The translations under genes and the position numbers were made by a program. Below the pieces are notes generated by a model, which saw only the letters and a list, made by a program, of their open reading frames with translations, made no database searches and was not told where the DNA came from. Positions 1 through 7,157 of a DNA stretch of 13,054 bases are shown piece by piece. The stretch's first letter is position 1; each line of letters starts with the position of its first letter. Source of the stretch: an uncultured Terrimonas sp. Its GTDB lineage: Bacteria > Bacteroidota > Bacteroidia > Chitinophagales > Chitinophagaceae. The DNA lies in contig CAMPJQ010000020.1 in NCBI GenBank assembly GCA_946886925.1, positions 1 to 13,054 on the forward strand. Direction: 5' to 3'.

Positions 1-55
1 TTTAAAAGTACCCATATCTTTCAAATCCGCTTAGGATCTCGCAATGACGTTCATA
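1..55. repeat. 55-base direct repeat, copy 1
   Basis: These 55 bases recur exactly at 174-228, a spacing of 173 bases. The repeat ends in TCGCAATGACG, a core often seen in dispersed intergenic repeats of Bacteroidota. The window begins inside or exactly at this copy, so its true left edge is unknown. The bases between the copies (56-173) hold related pieces such as GAAGCGAAGCGGAG and GATTGCTTCG. I see no gene in 1-235. Confidence 0.9.
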
Positions 56-173
56 AAAGTCCCACGTTCTTGCGATCCGCTGCGGCGGAGAAACAAGCCC
101 ATTGAAGCGAAGCGGAGTAATGAGCCAATTCAAAGCATATAATCCGCCTCCGGAATTGGGGATTGCTTCGACC

Positions 174-228
174 TTTAAAAGTACCCATATCTTTCAAATC
201 CGCTTAGGATCTCGCAATGACGTTCATA
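174..228. repeat. 55-base direct repeat, copy 2
   Basis: Exact second copy of the repeat at 1-55. It ends only seven bases before the acetyltransferase start codon at 236, so it forms that gene's whole immediate upstream region. It contains TATCTTTC (188-195), one base from the Bacteroidota -7 element TAnnTTTG, with a TTG 22 bases upstream. It could therefore carry a weak promoter, but that is speculative. Confidence 0.88.
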
Positions 229-235
229 CAAATCA

Positions 236-793
236 ATGTCCCGCACAGACTACAGCACATATAACAACAACTGGTATAAACAAGCCATAGGAGCCGGTAA
301 ACTAAAACAGGTGCTTTGGTATTTTACCAATGTGCTTTTTTTTATCAATCCGCTGAATCCGCTGTCGGGACTAAAATGCTGGCTGCTGAAATGTTTCGGT
401 GCAAAGCTGGGCAGGGATGTGGTGATAAAACCAGGAGTAAATATCAAGTATCCCTGGAAGCTGATTATCGGCGACCATTGCTGGATTGGCGAATCGGTTT
501 GGATTGATAACCTGGGCGTAGTTACTATGGGTAACCATGTTTGTATTTCACAGGGAGCTATGTTGCTGACCGGAAACCATAATTATACAAAAGCAAGTTT
601 CGATTTGATGATAAAGGAAATCATACTGGAAGACGGCGTATGGATTGGAGCAAAAGCCGTGGTTTGTCCCGGTGTTACCGCTTTTTCTCATGCCATGCTC
701 AGCGTAGCATCGGTAGCTACCAAAAACCTGGAAGCTTATGGTATTTATTCAGGCAACCCGGCCATAATGCTTAAACAAAGAGTGATTGTATAG
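236..793 (+). CDS. WcaF-type sugar O-acetyltransferase (left-handed beta-helix)
   Basis: The 185-residue product is a hexapeptide-repeat acyltransferase of the WcaF/colanic acid type. It should move an acetyl group from acetyl-CoA to a hydroxyl of a surface-polysaccharide sugar in the cytoplasm. The N-terminal block (residues 1-60, with WYFTNVLFFINPLNPLS near 28-44) is typical of Bacteroidota WcaF homologues. It is followed by the beta-helix, with IGDHCWIGE, GVWIGAKAVVCPGV and the LTGNHNY motif containing the likely catalytic His115. The protein ends with the usual YSGNPA segment. The start was chosen because the MSRTDYSTYNNNWYK opening matches the family; no Shine-Dalgarno is visible and a 55-base repeat lies just upstream. 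It is 18 bases ahead of the glycosyltransferase gene, so the two are probably co-transcribed. The exact sugar target cannot be told from sequence. Confidence 0.9.
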   Translation: MSRTDYSTYNNNWYKQAIGAGKLKQVLWYFTNVLFFINPLNPLSGLKCWLLKCFGAKLGRDVVIKPGVNIKYPWKLIIGDHCWIGESVWIDNLGVVTMGNHVCISQGAMLLTGNHNYTKASFDLMIKEIILEDGVWIGAKAVVCPGVTAFSHAMLSVASVATKNLEAYGIYSGNPAIMLKQRVIV

Positions 794-811
794 AAAACGA
801 ACCTGAGTTAC

Positions 812-1558
812 ATGAAAATCTCGCTCATCACTGCCACCTACAACAGCGCATCTACAATAAGGGATACCCTGCAATGCATACAGGAGCAGAATTATACGGA
901 TATTGAACATATTATAGTAGACGGGGGATCGGCAGATGATACATTGAGCATTGTTGCTGAGTTTCCGCATATTGCCAAACTGATCACCGAAAAAGACGAA
1001 GGCATTTATGATGCCATGAATAAAGGCATTGCAGCCGCAACAGGCGATGTGATTGGCATTTTAAATTCGGATGACGTATATGCCCGCAGTACGGTTATTT
1101 CAACAATAGCCGGGGCTTTTAACAATCCTGAAGTGCAGGCTACCTATGCCGACCTGCAGTTTGTACAGCGCGATGACCTCAATAAAGTGGTGCGTACCTG
1201 GAAGGCTGGTGAATACAATAAAAAAAGCTTTTACTATGGCTGGATGCCTCCCCACCCTACTTTTTTTGTGCGGAGGAAAGTATATGATAAGGCGGGTGTT
1301 TTTAATTGCAGCCTGCGTTCCGCGGCCGATTATGAACTCATGCTGCGCATATTGCTGAAACATGAAATACCGGCCGTGTACATCAATGAAGTGATCATTA
1401 AAATGCGGGTGGGCGGTGTAAGCACTGCGTCGTTAAGGAACAGGTTAAAGGCCAACAGCCAGGACAGGCTGGCATGGAAAATAAACGGTTTGGATCCTTA
1501 TTTCTTTACTTTGTATATGAAACCGCTGCGAAAGCTGGGGCAGTTTTTGAAGCGATAG
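812..1558 (+). CDS. Family 2 glycosyltransferase (WcaE-like)
   Basis: The 248-residue product is a single-domain GT-A fold glycosyltransferase of family GT2, expected to add a sugar from a nucleotide donor to a lipid-linked polysaccharide precursor on the inner face of the cytoplasmic membrane. It opens with SLITATYNSASTI and has the nucleotide-binding IIVDGGSADDT (34-44). EKDEGIYDAMNKG (60-72) is characteristic of the WcaE-like subgroup. NSDD (85-88) supplies the metal-binding aspartates, HPTFF lies at 148-152, and the acceptor-side ADYEL at 172-176. There is no membrane segment. Length is normal for the subgroup. It follows the acetyltransferase closely and precedes GDP-fucose synthesis genes, so a fucose donor is possible, but donor and acceptor are inferred only from context. 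Confidence 0.9.
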   Translation: MKISLITATYNSASTIRDTLQCIQEQNYTDIEHIIVDGGSADDTLSIVAEFPHIAKLITEKDEGIYDAMNKGIAAATGDVIGILNSDDVYARSTVISTIAGAFNNPEVQATYADLQFVQRDDLNKVVRTWKAGEYNKKSFYYGWMPPHPTFFVRRKVYDKAGVFNCSLRSAADYELMLRILLKHEIPAVYINEVIIKMRVGGVSTASLRNRLKANSQDRLAWKINGLDPYFFTLYMKPLRKLGQFLKR

Positions 1559-1581
1559 CGGGGGAAAATTGAAAATGGGGA

Positions 1582-1697
1582 GGGTGCAGGGTGCAAGTTG
1601 CAGGATGGGTGTTTCAAGTTACAGGGTATAGGTTGCAAGGTGCAGGGCGCAGGTTACAGGGTACAGGTTGCAAGGTGCAGGGCGCAGGTTGCAGGGA
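1582..1697. repeat. GGTTRCAGG-type degenerate repeat tract
   Basis: The gap between the glycosyltransferase and gmd is filled by a tract built from variants of GGTTGCAGG, GGTTACAGG and GGTGCAGGG. Within it a 26-base unit beginning AGGTTGCAAGGTGCAGG occurs exactly twice, at 1630-1655 and 1665-1690 (period 35). A short AT-rich piece with repeated AATCATAAATC follows up to gmd. The same family recurs at 4966-5003, 9079-9114 and 10917-10986. No TAnnTTTG promoter is visible here, so gmd may depend on read-through. Confidence 0.85.
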
Positions 1698-1739
1698 CAA
1701 ATCATAAATCAGAAATCATAAATCTATTTATATTCCATC

Positions 1740-2855
1740 ATGAGTAAAACCGCTTTAATTACCGGCATCACCGGGCAGGACGGCGCTTATTTGGCCGAAC
1801 TATTATTATCGAAAGGATATTTTGTGCACGGCATCAAACGCCGCAGTTCATTGTTCAACACCGAACGGATAGATCACCTGTACCAGGATCCGCACGAAAA
1901 AAACGTTCGGATGAAACTGCATTACGGCGATCTTACCGACTCCACCAATCTTATCCGGATTATACAGGAAACCCAACCGGATGAAATATACAACCTGGCA
2001 GCCATGAGCCATGTGCACGTGAGCTTTGAAACACCAGAATATACAGCCAATGCCGACGGGCTGGGCGCCCTGCGCATATTAGAAGCCGTTAGGTTCCTGG
2101 GATTGGCCCAAAAAACAAGGGTATACCAGGCATCCACTTCCGAATTGTACGGACTGGTGCAGGCCGTGCCACAGTTGGAAACCACACCTTTCTATCCCCG
2201 CTCTCCCTATGCCGTAGCAAAACTGTATGCCTACTGGATTACCGTAAACTACCGCGAAGCCTATAATATATTTGCCACCAACGGCATATTGTTCAATCAT
2301 GAATCGCCACTGCGCGGGGAAACATTTGTTACCCGAAAAATAACAAGGGGTGTTGCAAAGATCGCCCTGGGCATGCAGGATAAGATCTATCTCGGCAATT
2401 TAAATGCGCAGCGCGACTGGGGGCATGCCAAAGATTATGTGGAGGCCATGTGGCTGATACTGCAGCAGGATAAACCGGAAGACTATGTAATTGCCACAGG
2501 CATTACCACACCTGTGCGTGAATTTGTGCGTATGGCATTTGCCGAAGTGGGCATAACAATTGCTTTCAGCGGAGCCAACGACAAAGAGACAGGTGTTGTA
2601 CAATCCTGCAGCAACCATGCCTATCAACTGGAATTGGGCAAGGAAGTAATAGCCGTGGATCCCAAATATTTTCGTCCCACGGAAGTAGAGCTGCTGATTG
2701 GCGATGCCACCAAAGCAAGAACAAAGCTGGGCTGGAAGCCAAAATATGATCTTCCGGCATTGGTAAAGGAAATGGTAGCCGCCGACGTGGAGCTCTTTAA
2801 GAAAGAAAAACTTTTGAAAGAAAGCGGGTTTGTGGTAAAGAATCAATACGAATGA
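1740..2855 (+). CDS. gmd: GDP-mannose 4,6-dehydratase
   Basis: Gmd converts GDP-D-mannose to GDP-4-keto-6-deoxy-D-mannose, the first committed step of GDP-L-fucose (and GDP-rhamnose or perosamine) synthesis, in the cytoplasm using bound NADP+. The 371-residue protein is full length for the family. It has the extended-SDR nucleotide-binding motif GITGQDG (9-15), the [15 protein letters not shown] segment typical of Gmd (35-48), the catalytic STSELYG (132-138, Thr133 and Glu135) and YAVAK (Tyr157, Lys161). It also has [16 protein letters not shown] (186-201) and [15 protein letters not shown] (224-238), both hallmarks of this enzyme. The next gene is GDP-L-fucose synthase, which uses its product, so fucose is the likely end point. 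An AT-rich inverted repeat starts inside its stop codon. Confidence 0.98.
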   Translation: MSKTALITGITGQDGAYLAELLLSKGYFVHGIKRRSSLFNTERIDHLYQDPHEKNVRMKLHYGDLTDSTNLIRIIQETQPDEIYNLAAMSHVHVSFETPEYTANADGLGALRILEAVRFLGLAQKTRVYQASTSELYGLVQAVPQLETTPFYPRSPYAVAKLYAYWITVNYREAYNIFATNGILFNHESPLRGETFVTRKITRGVAKIALGMQDKIYLGNLNAQRDWGHAKDYVEAMWLILQQDKPEDYVIATGITTPVREFVRMAFAEVGITIAFSGANDKETGVVQSCSNHAYQLELGKEVIAVDPKYFRPTEVELLIGDATKARTKLGWKPKYDLPALVKEMVAADVELFKKEKLLKESGFVVKNQYE

Positions 2856-2899
2856 TTTGAGATTTGAAATCTCAAATTTGAAATTTAAAATCTCAAATC
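2854..2899. repeat. AAATTTGA-type inverted repeat between gmd and fcl
   Basis: Twelve-base perfect arms, GATTTGAGATTT (2854-2865) and AAATCTCAAATC (2888-2899), enclose further AAATTTGAAATTT material. An inner alternative stem, GAGATTT/AAATCTC (2859-2865 with 2867-2873), is also possible. The left arm begins within the gmd stop codon and the right arm ends eight bases before the fcl start. No T-tract follows, so it is not a standard terminator. It could form an RNA hairpin between the two cistrons, or be a selfish intergenic repeat. Confidence 0.85.
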
Positions 2900-2906
2900 A
2901 GTATTC

Positions 2907-3836
2907 TTGAACATACACGATAAAATATATGTTGCCGGTCACCGTGGAATGGTAGGCTCGGCTATTGTACGAAAGTTAGAGGAGCAGGGTTTTGAAAATA
3001 CAGTTGTACGAACGTCTGGCGAACTGGACCTGCGCAACCAGCAGGCTGTGGAAGATTTCTTTGCACAGGAAAAGCCTGCTTATGTTTTTCTGGCTGCGGC
3101 CCGTGTGGGAGGCATTATGGCCAATAACAGCTTTCGCGCCGATTTTTTGTACGATAACCTCATGATCCAGAACAATGTGATGCATGCGGCTTATAAAAAC
3201 AAGGTAACCAAACTCATGTTCCTCGGCTCATCGTGCATCTATCCTAAACTGGCTCCGCAGCCATTAAAGGAAGAGTACCTGCTTACGGGCCTGCTGGAGC
3301 ATACCAATGAACCCTATGCCATTGCCAAAATAGCGGGCATTAAATTGTGTGATGCCTTTCGCAACCAGTATGGCTGCAATTTTATATCGGTAATGCCCAC
3401 CAATTTGTATGGCCCTAACGATAACTACGATCTGAAAAAATCGCATGTATTGCCCGCGCTGATCCGGAAATTTCATGAGGCCAAAATACAAGGCCACACC
3501 AGTGTAACCATTTGGGGTACCGGTACACCGCGTCGTGAGTTTTTACATGTTAATGACCTGGCCGATGCATGTTATTTTTTAATGCAGCAGTACAATGAGC
3601 AGGGCCTGATCAATGTAGGTATTGGTGAAGATATTACCATAAAAGACCTGGCATTGCTGATCAAAGAGATCGTGGGCTATAGTGGTGCGATAGAACACGA
3701 TACTTCAAAACCCGATGGCACACCCAGGAAATTAATGGATGTTAGCCGCCTGCACGCCCTGGGCTGGCAGGCGAAGATCCATTTGAGAGAAGGAATAGAG
3801 CAAGTGTATAAGGATTTTGTGAAAGGAAGTATTTGA
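2907..3836 (+). CDS. fcl: GDP-L-fucose synthase
   Basis: Fcl (WcaG) epimerises GDP-4-keto-6-deoxymannose at C3 and C5 and reduces it with NADPH to GDP-L-fucose, completing the pathway begun by Gmd. The 309-residue protein has the Rossmann motif GHRGMVG (11-17), GSSCIYP (107-113) with Ser108 and Cys110, YAIAK (Tyr137, Lys141) and [13 protein letters not shown] with His180. Each sits one residue beyond the corresponding E. coli catalytic position. The start is the TTG at 2907: the frame is closed by TAA at 2886-2888, no ATG or GTG start lies between, and the first ATG falls inside the nucleotide-binding motif. Homologues begin at about this point. A TTG start may lower translation relative to gmd. 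The 51-base gap to gmd indicates one operon. Confidence 0.97.
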   Translation: MNIHDKIYVAGHRGMVGSAIVRKLEEQGFENTVVRTSGELDLRNQQAVEDFFAQEKPAYVFLAAARVGGIMANNSFRADFLYDNLMIQNNVMHAAYKNKVTKLMFLGSSCIYPKLAPQPLKEEYLLTGLLEHTNEPYAIAKIAGIKLCDAFRNQYGCNFISVMPTNLYGPNDNYDLKKSHVLPALIRKFHEAKIQGHTSVTIWGTGTPRREFLHVNDLADACYFLMQQYNEQGLINVGIGEDITIKDLALLIKEIVGYSGAIEHDTSKPDGTPRKLMDVSRLHALGWQAKIHLREGIEQVYKDFVKGSI

Positions 3837-3916
3837 GACTTGCGGTTTATGGCTTATAAAATTCGAAGTCGAAAACCCGAAATTCGAATGGAATACAGCC
3901 GGAAGGAAGCAAATAG

Positions 3917-4010
3917 CAAGAACCAAACTTGCCTACCGGCAGGCCTGACCGCCGGGGCGGAACCTGTCCGCTGTGGCGGAACCGAAGCGGGGAATCTGAA
4001 ATTCGAAGGG
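3917..4010. repeat. Composite GC-palindrome repeat, copy A
   Basis: It starts with CAAGAACCAAACTTGCC, continues with TACCGGCAGG, then two head-to-tail 19-base palindromic units (3944-3962, CCTGACCGCCGGGGCGGAA; 3963-3981, CCTGTCCGCTGTGGCGGAA), then CCGAAGC and an AAATTCGAAG tail. Related copies lie at 5055-5105 (same strand) and 8990-9060 (opposite strand). The 75-codon open frame across it has no protein-like character. Confidence 0.85.
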
Positions 4011-4188
4011 AAGAATATGAACAATAGCAAAATGTGTCACTACACAAGTTGCCTATTGAACAAATAGCCAGGTACCCCTCTGCGGGCGGAGGGAACAAGG
4101 GTGAGGCGCCACAAACGATAAACCATAAATTAAAAATCCGCGGCATAGCGCTCTGGCGCTCCTTACGTCGGGTACCTACCGGGAAGGT
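4011..4188. other. Non-coding remainder of the fcl-cpsB gap
   Basis: Together with the composite repeat this makes a gap of 379 bases without a believable gene. It holds one clear hairpin, CCCTCTGC/GCGGAGGG (4076-4083 with 4086-4093, one G-T pair, two-base loop), a small AGCGC-TCTG-GCGCT hairpin near 4147-4160, and an ATAAACCATAAAT stretch resembling the reverse complement of 8901-8925. Neither hairpin has a T-tract. I see no TAnnTTTG promoter here. Confidence 0.6.
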
Positions 4189-4212
4189 TCTCAAATATTA
4201 AATTTCAAATTT
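4189..4212. repeat. AAATTTGA-type repeat before cpsB-like gene
   Basis: The stretch combines TCTCAAAT with AAATTTCAAATTT and belongs to the same AT-rich family as 2854-2899 and 7694-7727, but here it lies four bases before a start codon rather than at a stop codon. It replaces any recognisable ribosome binding site. Confidence 0.65.
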
Positions 4213-4215
4213 CCT

Positions 4216-4956
4216 ATGTTTTCCCTATTCAAGAAAAAACGACGTGATTTCAACGGCAACCTCGGCGTGCTGAAATGCGACATGCATTCGCATCTTATAC
4301 CCGGTATAGACGATGGATCGCCGGATATGGATACCTCCATACAACTTATTGAAGGGTTGCGCGATGCAGGATATGAAAAGCTGATCACTACGCCCCACCT
4401 TATGCTGGACCTCTATCCCAACAACAGGCAGATCATAACAAGAGGATACGAAAAGCTGAAAGCGGAAGTTGAGAAAAGGAATATCAATATACACTTGCAG
4501 GCAGCGGCGGAATATTTCTTAGACGATCATTTTGATCGTTTGCTGCAGCAGGATGAACCATTACTAACGATAAAAGACAATCTTGTACTGGTGGAATTTT
4601 CATTTGCAAGCGCACCGCTTGATTATAAAGAAAAAATATTTGCCATACAAATGAAGGGCTATAAGCCTATACTCGCACACCCCGAACGGTATTCTTATTT
4701 TCATCATAAGCCTGAAATATATGATGAGCTGAAAAATTCCGGTTGTTTGTTCCAGGTTAATATACTCTCATTTAGCGGTTATTACGGTAAAGGGGTGGCG
4801 CAAATGGCAGAGCGTCTTCTTAAACTCAAATACATTGATCTTTTGGGAACCGATCTTCACCATCACCGGCACTTAGAACATCTGCAAAGCCATGCGGTAT
4901 ACCAAAAAGTAAATGAAATTGCCGCAGCGTTGCCACTTCTTAACCACCAGTTGTGA
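4216..4956 (+). CDS. CpsB/YwqE-type PHP tyrosine-protein phosphatase
   Basis: The 246-residue product belongs to the PHP-fold phosphotyrosine phosphatases (CpsB, YwqE, CapC). These metal-dependent enzymes dephosphorylate the tyrosine kinase that controls capsule or exopolysaccharide assembly. Visible metal ligands are DMHSH (His24, His26), TTPH (His61), AAEYF (Glu99), AHPERY (His155) and GTDLHHH (Asp213, His215), in the family order. IPGIDDGSPD (28-37) is also typical. No signal peptide or membrane segment is seen. It lies 379 repeat-filled bases after fcl on the same strand, consistent with belonging to the polysaccharide cluster but perhaps transcribed separately. The partner BY-kinase is not in the window, so the substrate is inferred from the family. 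Confidence 0.92.
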   Translation: MFSLFKKKRRDFNGNLGVLKCDMHSHLIPGIDDGSPDMDTSIQLIEGLRDAGYEKLITTPHLMLDLYPNNRQIITRGYEKLKAEVEKRNINIHLQAAAEYFLDDHFDRLLQQDEPLLTIKDNLVLVEFSFASAPLDYKEKIFAIQMKGYKPILAHPERYSYFHHKPEIYDELKNSGCLFQVNILSFSGYYGKGVAQMAERLLKLKYIDLLGTDLHHHRHLEHLQSHAVYQKVNEIAAALPLLNHQL

Positions 4957-4965
4957 GGAATGGAG

Positions 4966-5003
4966 GATGCAGGTTGCAGGTTACAGGGTTGCAGGTTGCA
5001 GGG
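4966..5003. repeat. GGTTRCAGG-type repeat tract
   Basis: Five tandem variants of GGTTGCAGG/GGTTACAGGG begin ten bases after the phosphatase stop codon. The family is the one seen at 1582-1697. It is the first element in a 398-base gene-free gap up to rplL. Confidence 0.8.
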
Positions 5004-5054
5004 TAGGGAAGAATCAAATGGCAAGAACTAAAAAACAAGAACCAAATAACAAAT

Positions 5055-5105
5055 AACAAGAACCAAACTTGCCTACCGGCAGGCAGCCATGTCCGCCGGG
5101 ACGGA
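5055..5105. repeat. Composite GC-palindrome repeat, copy B
   Basis: It carries the same AACAAGAACCAAACTTGCC start and TACCGGCAGG core as copy A, then a single TGTCCGCCGGGACGGA palindromic unit. It is preceded by short AACAAATAACAAGAACC reiterations (about 5040-5060) and followed by AATTCAAATCCGAA pieces to about 5155. The rest of the gap (5156-5298) contains only low-complexity sequence such as TGATAGCTCATAGCTGACGG; no gene is visible. Confidence 0.8.
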
Positions 5106-5298
5106 AAAAATTCAAATCCGAATATTAAAATTCAAAAATCCGAAGTGAATTAAACTGAAAATCACAAATAGTAAGCCACAAACTAAAAATTCCGAAGAAG
5201 GCATCAGCAATCATAAGTTACGGTGTAAGAAGAAGGAGGATTCTTCCTGCTATTAAAAATTACTGATAGCTCATAGCTGACGGCTGATACCTCATTAC

Positions 5299-5331
5299 AA
5301 AAAAAGCCACCCCGGTGTATTGGGATGGCTT
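5299..5331 (-). terminator. Intrinsic terminator after rplL
   Basis: Read on the minus strand, AAGCCATCCC (5331-5322) pairs with GGGGTGGCTT (5313-5304) with one mismatch and an eight-base loop, and runs into seven T residues (5305-5299). It lies 24 bases past the rplL stop codon, so the ribosomal operon ends here rather than continuing into rpoB. Confidence 0.88.
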
Positions 5332-5354
5332 AAGCTATTTGTGCAATAATGCAA

Positions 5355-5729
5355 TTAAGCAATTTCTACTTCAGCACCTGCTTCTTTCAGCTTGGCTGCA
5401 ACTTCATCGGCCTCAGCTTTGGCAACACCTTCCTTAATAGGTTTGGGTGCACCGTCAACCAGGTCTTTTGCTTCTTTCAGTCCTAAACCGGTAAGGTCTT
5501 TAACGATCTTTACCACGCCCAGTTTGTTTGCGCCTGCAGCTTTCAATATTACATTGAATGCAGTTTTTTCTTCAGCGGCGGGGGCGCCTGCAGCAGGACC
5601 AGCAGCTACGGCTACTGCAGCAGCAGCGGGCTCAATACCATACTCGTCTTTCAGGATCTTTGCTAATTCATTTACTTCTTTTACTGATAAGTTTACCAAC
5701 TGATCAGCAAACGCTTTTAAATCTGCCAT
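5355..5729 (-). CDS. rplL: 50S ribosomal protein L7/L12
   Basis: L7/L12 forms the flexible stalk of the large subunit that recruits and activates translation GTPases. The 124-residue protein has the N-terminal dimerisation domain ([35 protein letters not shown]), an Ala/Gly/Pro-rich hinge at about 36-54 and the C-terminal factor-binding domain with [20 protein letters not shown] and [15 protein letters not shown]. The start is the ATG at 5729. The open frame extends three codons further to a TTG at 5738, but family members begin MADLK. It is the last gene of the cluster, 151 bases after rplJ, an unusually wide gap compared with the 28 bases between the other three genes, and it is followed directly by a terminator. 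Confidence 0.97.
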   Translation of the reverse strand: MADLKAFADQLVNLSVKEVNELAKILKDEYGIEPAAAAVAVAAGPAAGAPAAEEKTAFNVILKAAGANKLGVVKIVKDLTGLGLKEAKDLVDGAPKPIKEGVAKAEADEVAAKLKEAGAEVEIA

Positions 5730-5798
5730 TGTTATCAAATTTTTTCCACCTTCATTGCCTGTGCTCCGGCGGAGTTATTAAAAAAATTTGTTTGTATA

Positions 5799-5820
5799 TT
5801 ATCCCCCAGGCCGGGGATAA
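5799..5820 (-). other. GC-rich hairpin in the rplJ-rplL gap
   Basis: TTATCCCC (5820-5813 on the minus strand) pairs perfectly with GGGGATAA (5806-5799) around a six-base loop. A seven-T run lies about 12 bases further downstream (5786-5780), too far for a typical intrinsic terminator. It may be an RNA processing, attenuation or stabilising structure between L10 and L7/L12, or part of a repeat. Confidence 0.6.
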
Positions 5821-5830
5821 ATTATTTATG

Positions 5831-5881
5831 ATTTGAAATTTACTATTGGAGATTCATTTCAAATTCCTTCAAATTTCAAAT
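5831..5881. repeat. AAATTTGA-type inverted repeat at the rplJ stop codon
   Basis: ATTTGAAATTT (5831-5841) and AAATTTCAAAT (5871-5881) form 11-base perfect arms about 29 bases apart. The right arm reaches into the rplJ stop codon (5881-5883). It belongs to the family at 2854-2899 and 7694-7727, both of which also touch stop codons. Confidence 0.75.
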
Positions 5882-6408
5882 TAATTCGCTCTTTCTTCCA
5901 AAGCCTTGATCAACCCGGCCAATTTGTTACCGGCATTCAATGCGCTCATAACATTTTTAGCAGGCGACTGTAGCAGCCCGATAATTTCACCGATAAGATC
6001 ATTCTTGCTCTTGAGTGCCGTTAATGTTGTTAACTGGTCATCGCCTGCAAATACATCTCCGTCAATAAAAGCCGCCTTAAGCTCAGGCTTTGTGCCATTG
6101 TTTGCCTTGCGGAAGGAACTGATGATCAATGCCGGTTCTTTGGCGTTTTCCGAAAACAGCAAAGCGGTTACATTGTTTAATGAATCATACACGCCGCTGT
6201 ACCTTTCATTGTCTAAAGACTCAAGCGCCTTTTTAATGAGGGTATTTTTTGCCACTTTCATTTCCACCTGCTTGTCGAAACAGGCCCTGCGCAAGTTAAC
6301 TACCTGTGCTACGGATAAGGATTCGGTATCGGTAATGTAAAAATTATTGTATTGTGCGAACTTGCCTTTCAGCAATTCAATCACCTCGTTTTTTTCCTGT
6401 TTGGTCAT
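5881..6408 (-). CDS. rplJ: 50S ribosomal protein L10
   Basis: L10 anchors the L7/L12 dimers to the ribosome and in other bacteria autoregulates its own operon together with L12. The 175-residue product has the family's N-terminal rRNA-binding domain (KNEVIELLKGKFAQYNNFYI, LRRACFDKQVEMKVAKNTLIKKAL) and an Ala/Leu-rich C-terminal helix (LLQSPAKNVMSALNAGNKLAGLIKAL) that binds L7/L12. It starts at the ATG at 6408, 28 bases after rplA, indicating one transcript with it. No E. coli-like L10 leader can be recognised in that short gap. Confidence 0.96.
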   Translation of the reverse strand: MTKQEKNEVIELLKGKFAQYNNFYITDTESLSVAQVVNLRRACFDKQVEMKVAKNTLIKKALESLDNERYSGVYDSLNNVTALLFSENAKEPALIISSFRKANNGTKPELKAAFIDGDVFAGDDQLTTLTALKSKNDLIGEIIGLLQSPAKNVMSALNAGNKLAGLIKALEERAN

Positions 6409-6436
6409 ACAAAAAGATTTTTGTGCTGTTAAAGCA

Positions 6437-7129
6437 TTAGTTCACAAATGATTTGGTGTCAATAGCAATGCCGGGGCTCATGGTGCTGGCCATAAATGCA
6501 CTTTTTAAATAAATGCCTTTGGCGGTTGACGGTTTGGCCTTAATAATGGCATTGATAAATTCCTGGCTGTTTTCAGCGATCTTTTCGGGAGCAAAACTTA
6601 CGCGTCCAACAGATGCATGAATGATACCGGCTTTATCAACCTTAAATGCTATTTTACCACCCTTTACCTCATTTACTGCAGCAGCCACATCATTGGTAAC
6701 GGTTCCTGTTTTGGGATTGGGCATGAGGTTACGGGGACCTAATATTTTACCCAACTTACCAATTTTAGGCATAACAGAAGGGGTGGCCACAATTACATCC
6801 ACATCTACCCATCCGCCTTCAATTTTAGTTACAAATTCATCCAATCCCACGTAATCAGCGCCTGCGGCTCTTGCGGCTTCTTCTTTATCGGGTGTACAAA
6901 GTACCAGTACTCTTTTTGTTTTACCTGTGCCGTGAGGCAGGGTTACCGTGCCCCGTATAGCCTGATCTGCTTTTTTAGGATCAACGCCCAAACGAAGGTG
7001 AATGTCAACAGAACTGTCGAATTTTGTGGTATTCACTTCCTTAACAAGGGAGGAAGCTTCCTTAAGTGAATACACTTTGGTTTTATCTATTTTAGCTTCC
7101 GAAGCTTTTCTTTTTTTACTGATTGCCAT
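6437..7129 (-). CDS. rplA: 50S ribosomal protein L1
   Basis: L1 builds the mobile L1 stalk next to the ribosomal E site and in several bacteria represses its own operon by binding the mRNA leader. The 230-residue protein is full length. It shows the basic N-terminus ([14 protein letters not shown]), [32 protein letters not shown] and the L1 signature region with [15 protein letters not shown], followed by [21 protein letters not shown]. It lies 28 bases after rplK and 28 bases before rplJ, so the three are clearly one operon. It is the natural candidate to bind the hairpin leader at 7625-7643, though that has not been shown. Confidence 0.97.
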   Translation of the reverse strand: MAISKKRKASEAKIDKTKVYSLKEASSLVKEVNTTKFDSSVDIHLRLGVDPKKADQAIRGTVTLPHGTGKTKRVLVLCTPDKEEAARAAGADYVGLDEFVTKIEGGWVDVDVIVATPSVMPKIGKLGKILGPRNLMPNPKTGTVTNDVAAAVNEVKGGKIAFKVDKAGIIHASVGRVSFAPEKIAENSQEFINAIIKAKPSTAKGIYLKSAFMASTMSPGIAIDTKSFVN

Positions 7130-7157
7130 TTTCTTTCAGTTTTTGGAAAGTGAAGAT

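Noticed and set aside
102..290. 62-codon open frame over the 55-base repeat
   Set aside because: It consists of repeat sequence and overlaps the well-supported acetyltransferase start in another frame.
1582..1697. Possible CRISPR array
   Set aside because: Units are short, degenerate and nearly contiguous, with no constant repeat and unique spacers; the only exact pair is 26 bases at a period of 35.
3840..4067. 75-codon open frame after fcl
   Set aside because: It runs through composite repeat copy A and has no recognisable domain or start context.
4076..4093. Hairpin considered as a terminator for the fcl transcript
   Set aside because: The stem is GC-rich but no T-tract follows on either strand; it looks like another repeat piece.
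1..4956. A new defence or mobile system in the polysaccharide half
   Set aside because: Every complete gene here falls in a known sugar-nucleotide, transferase or phosphatase family; no nuclease, helicase, integrase or transposase is seen.
5392..5703. 103-codon open frame on the + strand opposite rplL
   Set aside because: It is the complement of the Ala-rich L7/L12 gene and gives a low-complexity Ala/Ser protein. The minus-strand gene explains the sequence fully.
5730..5738. TTG start three codons upstream of the rplL ATG
   Set aside because: Family members begin MADLK, which is exactly the ATG at 5729; the extra codons are not supported.
5764..5774. CTCCGGCGGAG palindrome as an rplL operator
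   Set aside because: It is short, and CGGCGGAG words also occur in the repeat region near position 85, so it is more likely a repeat remnant.
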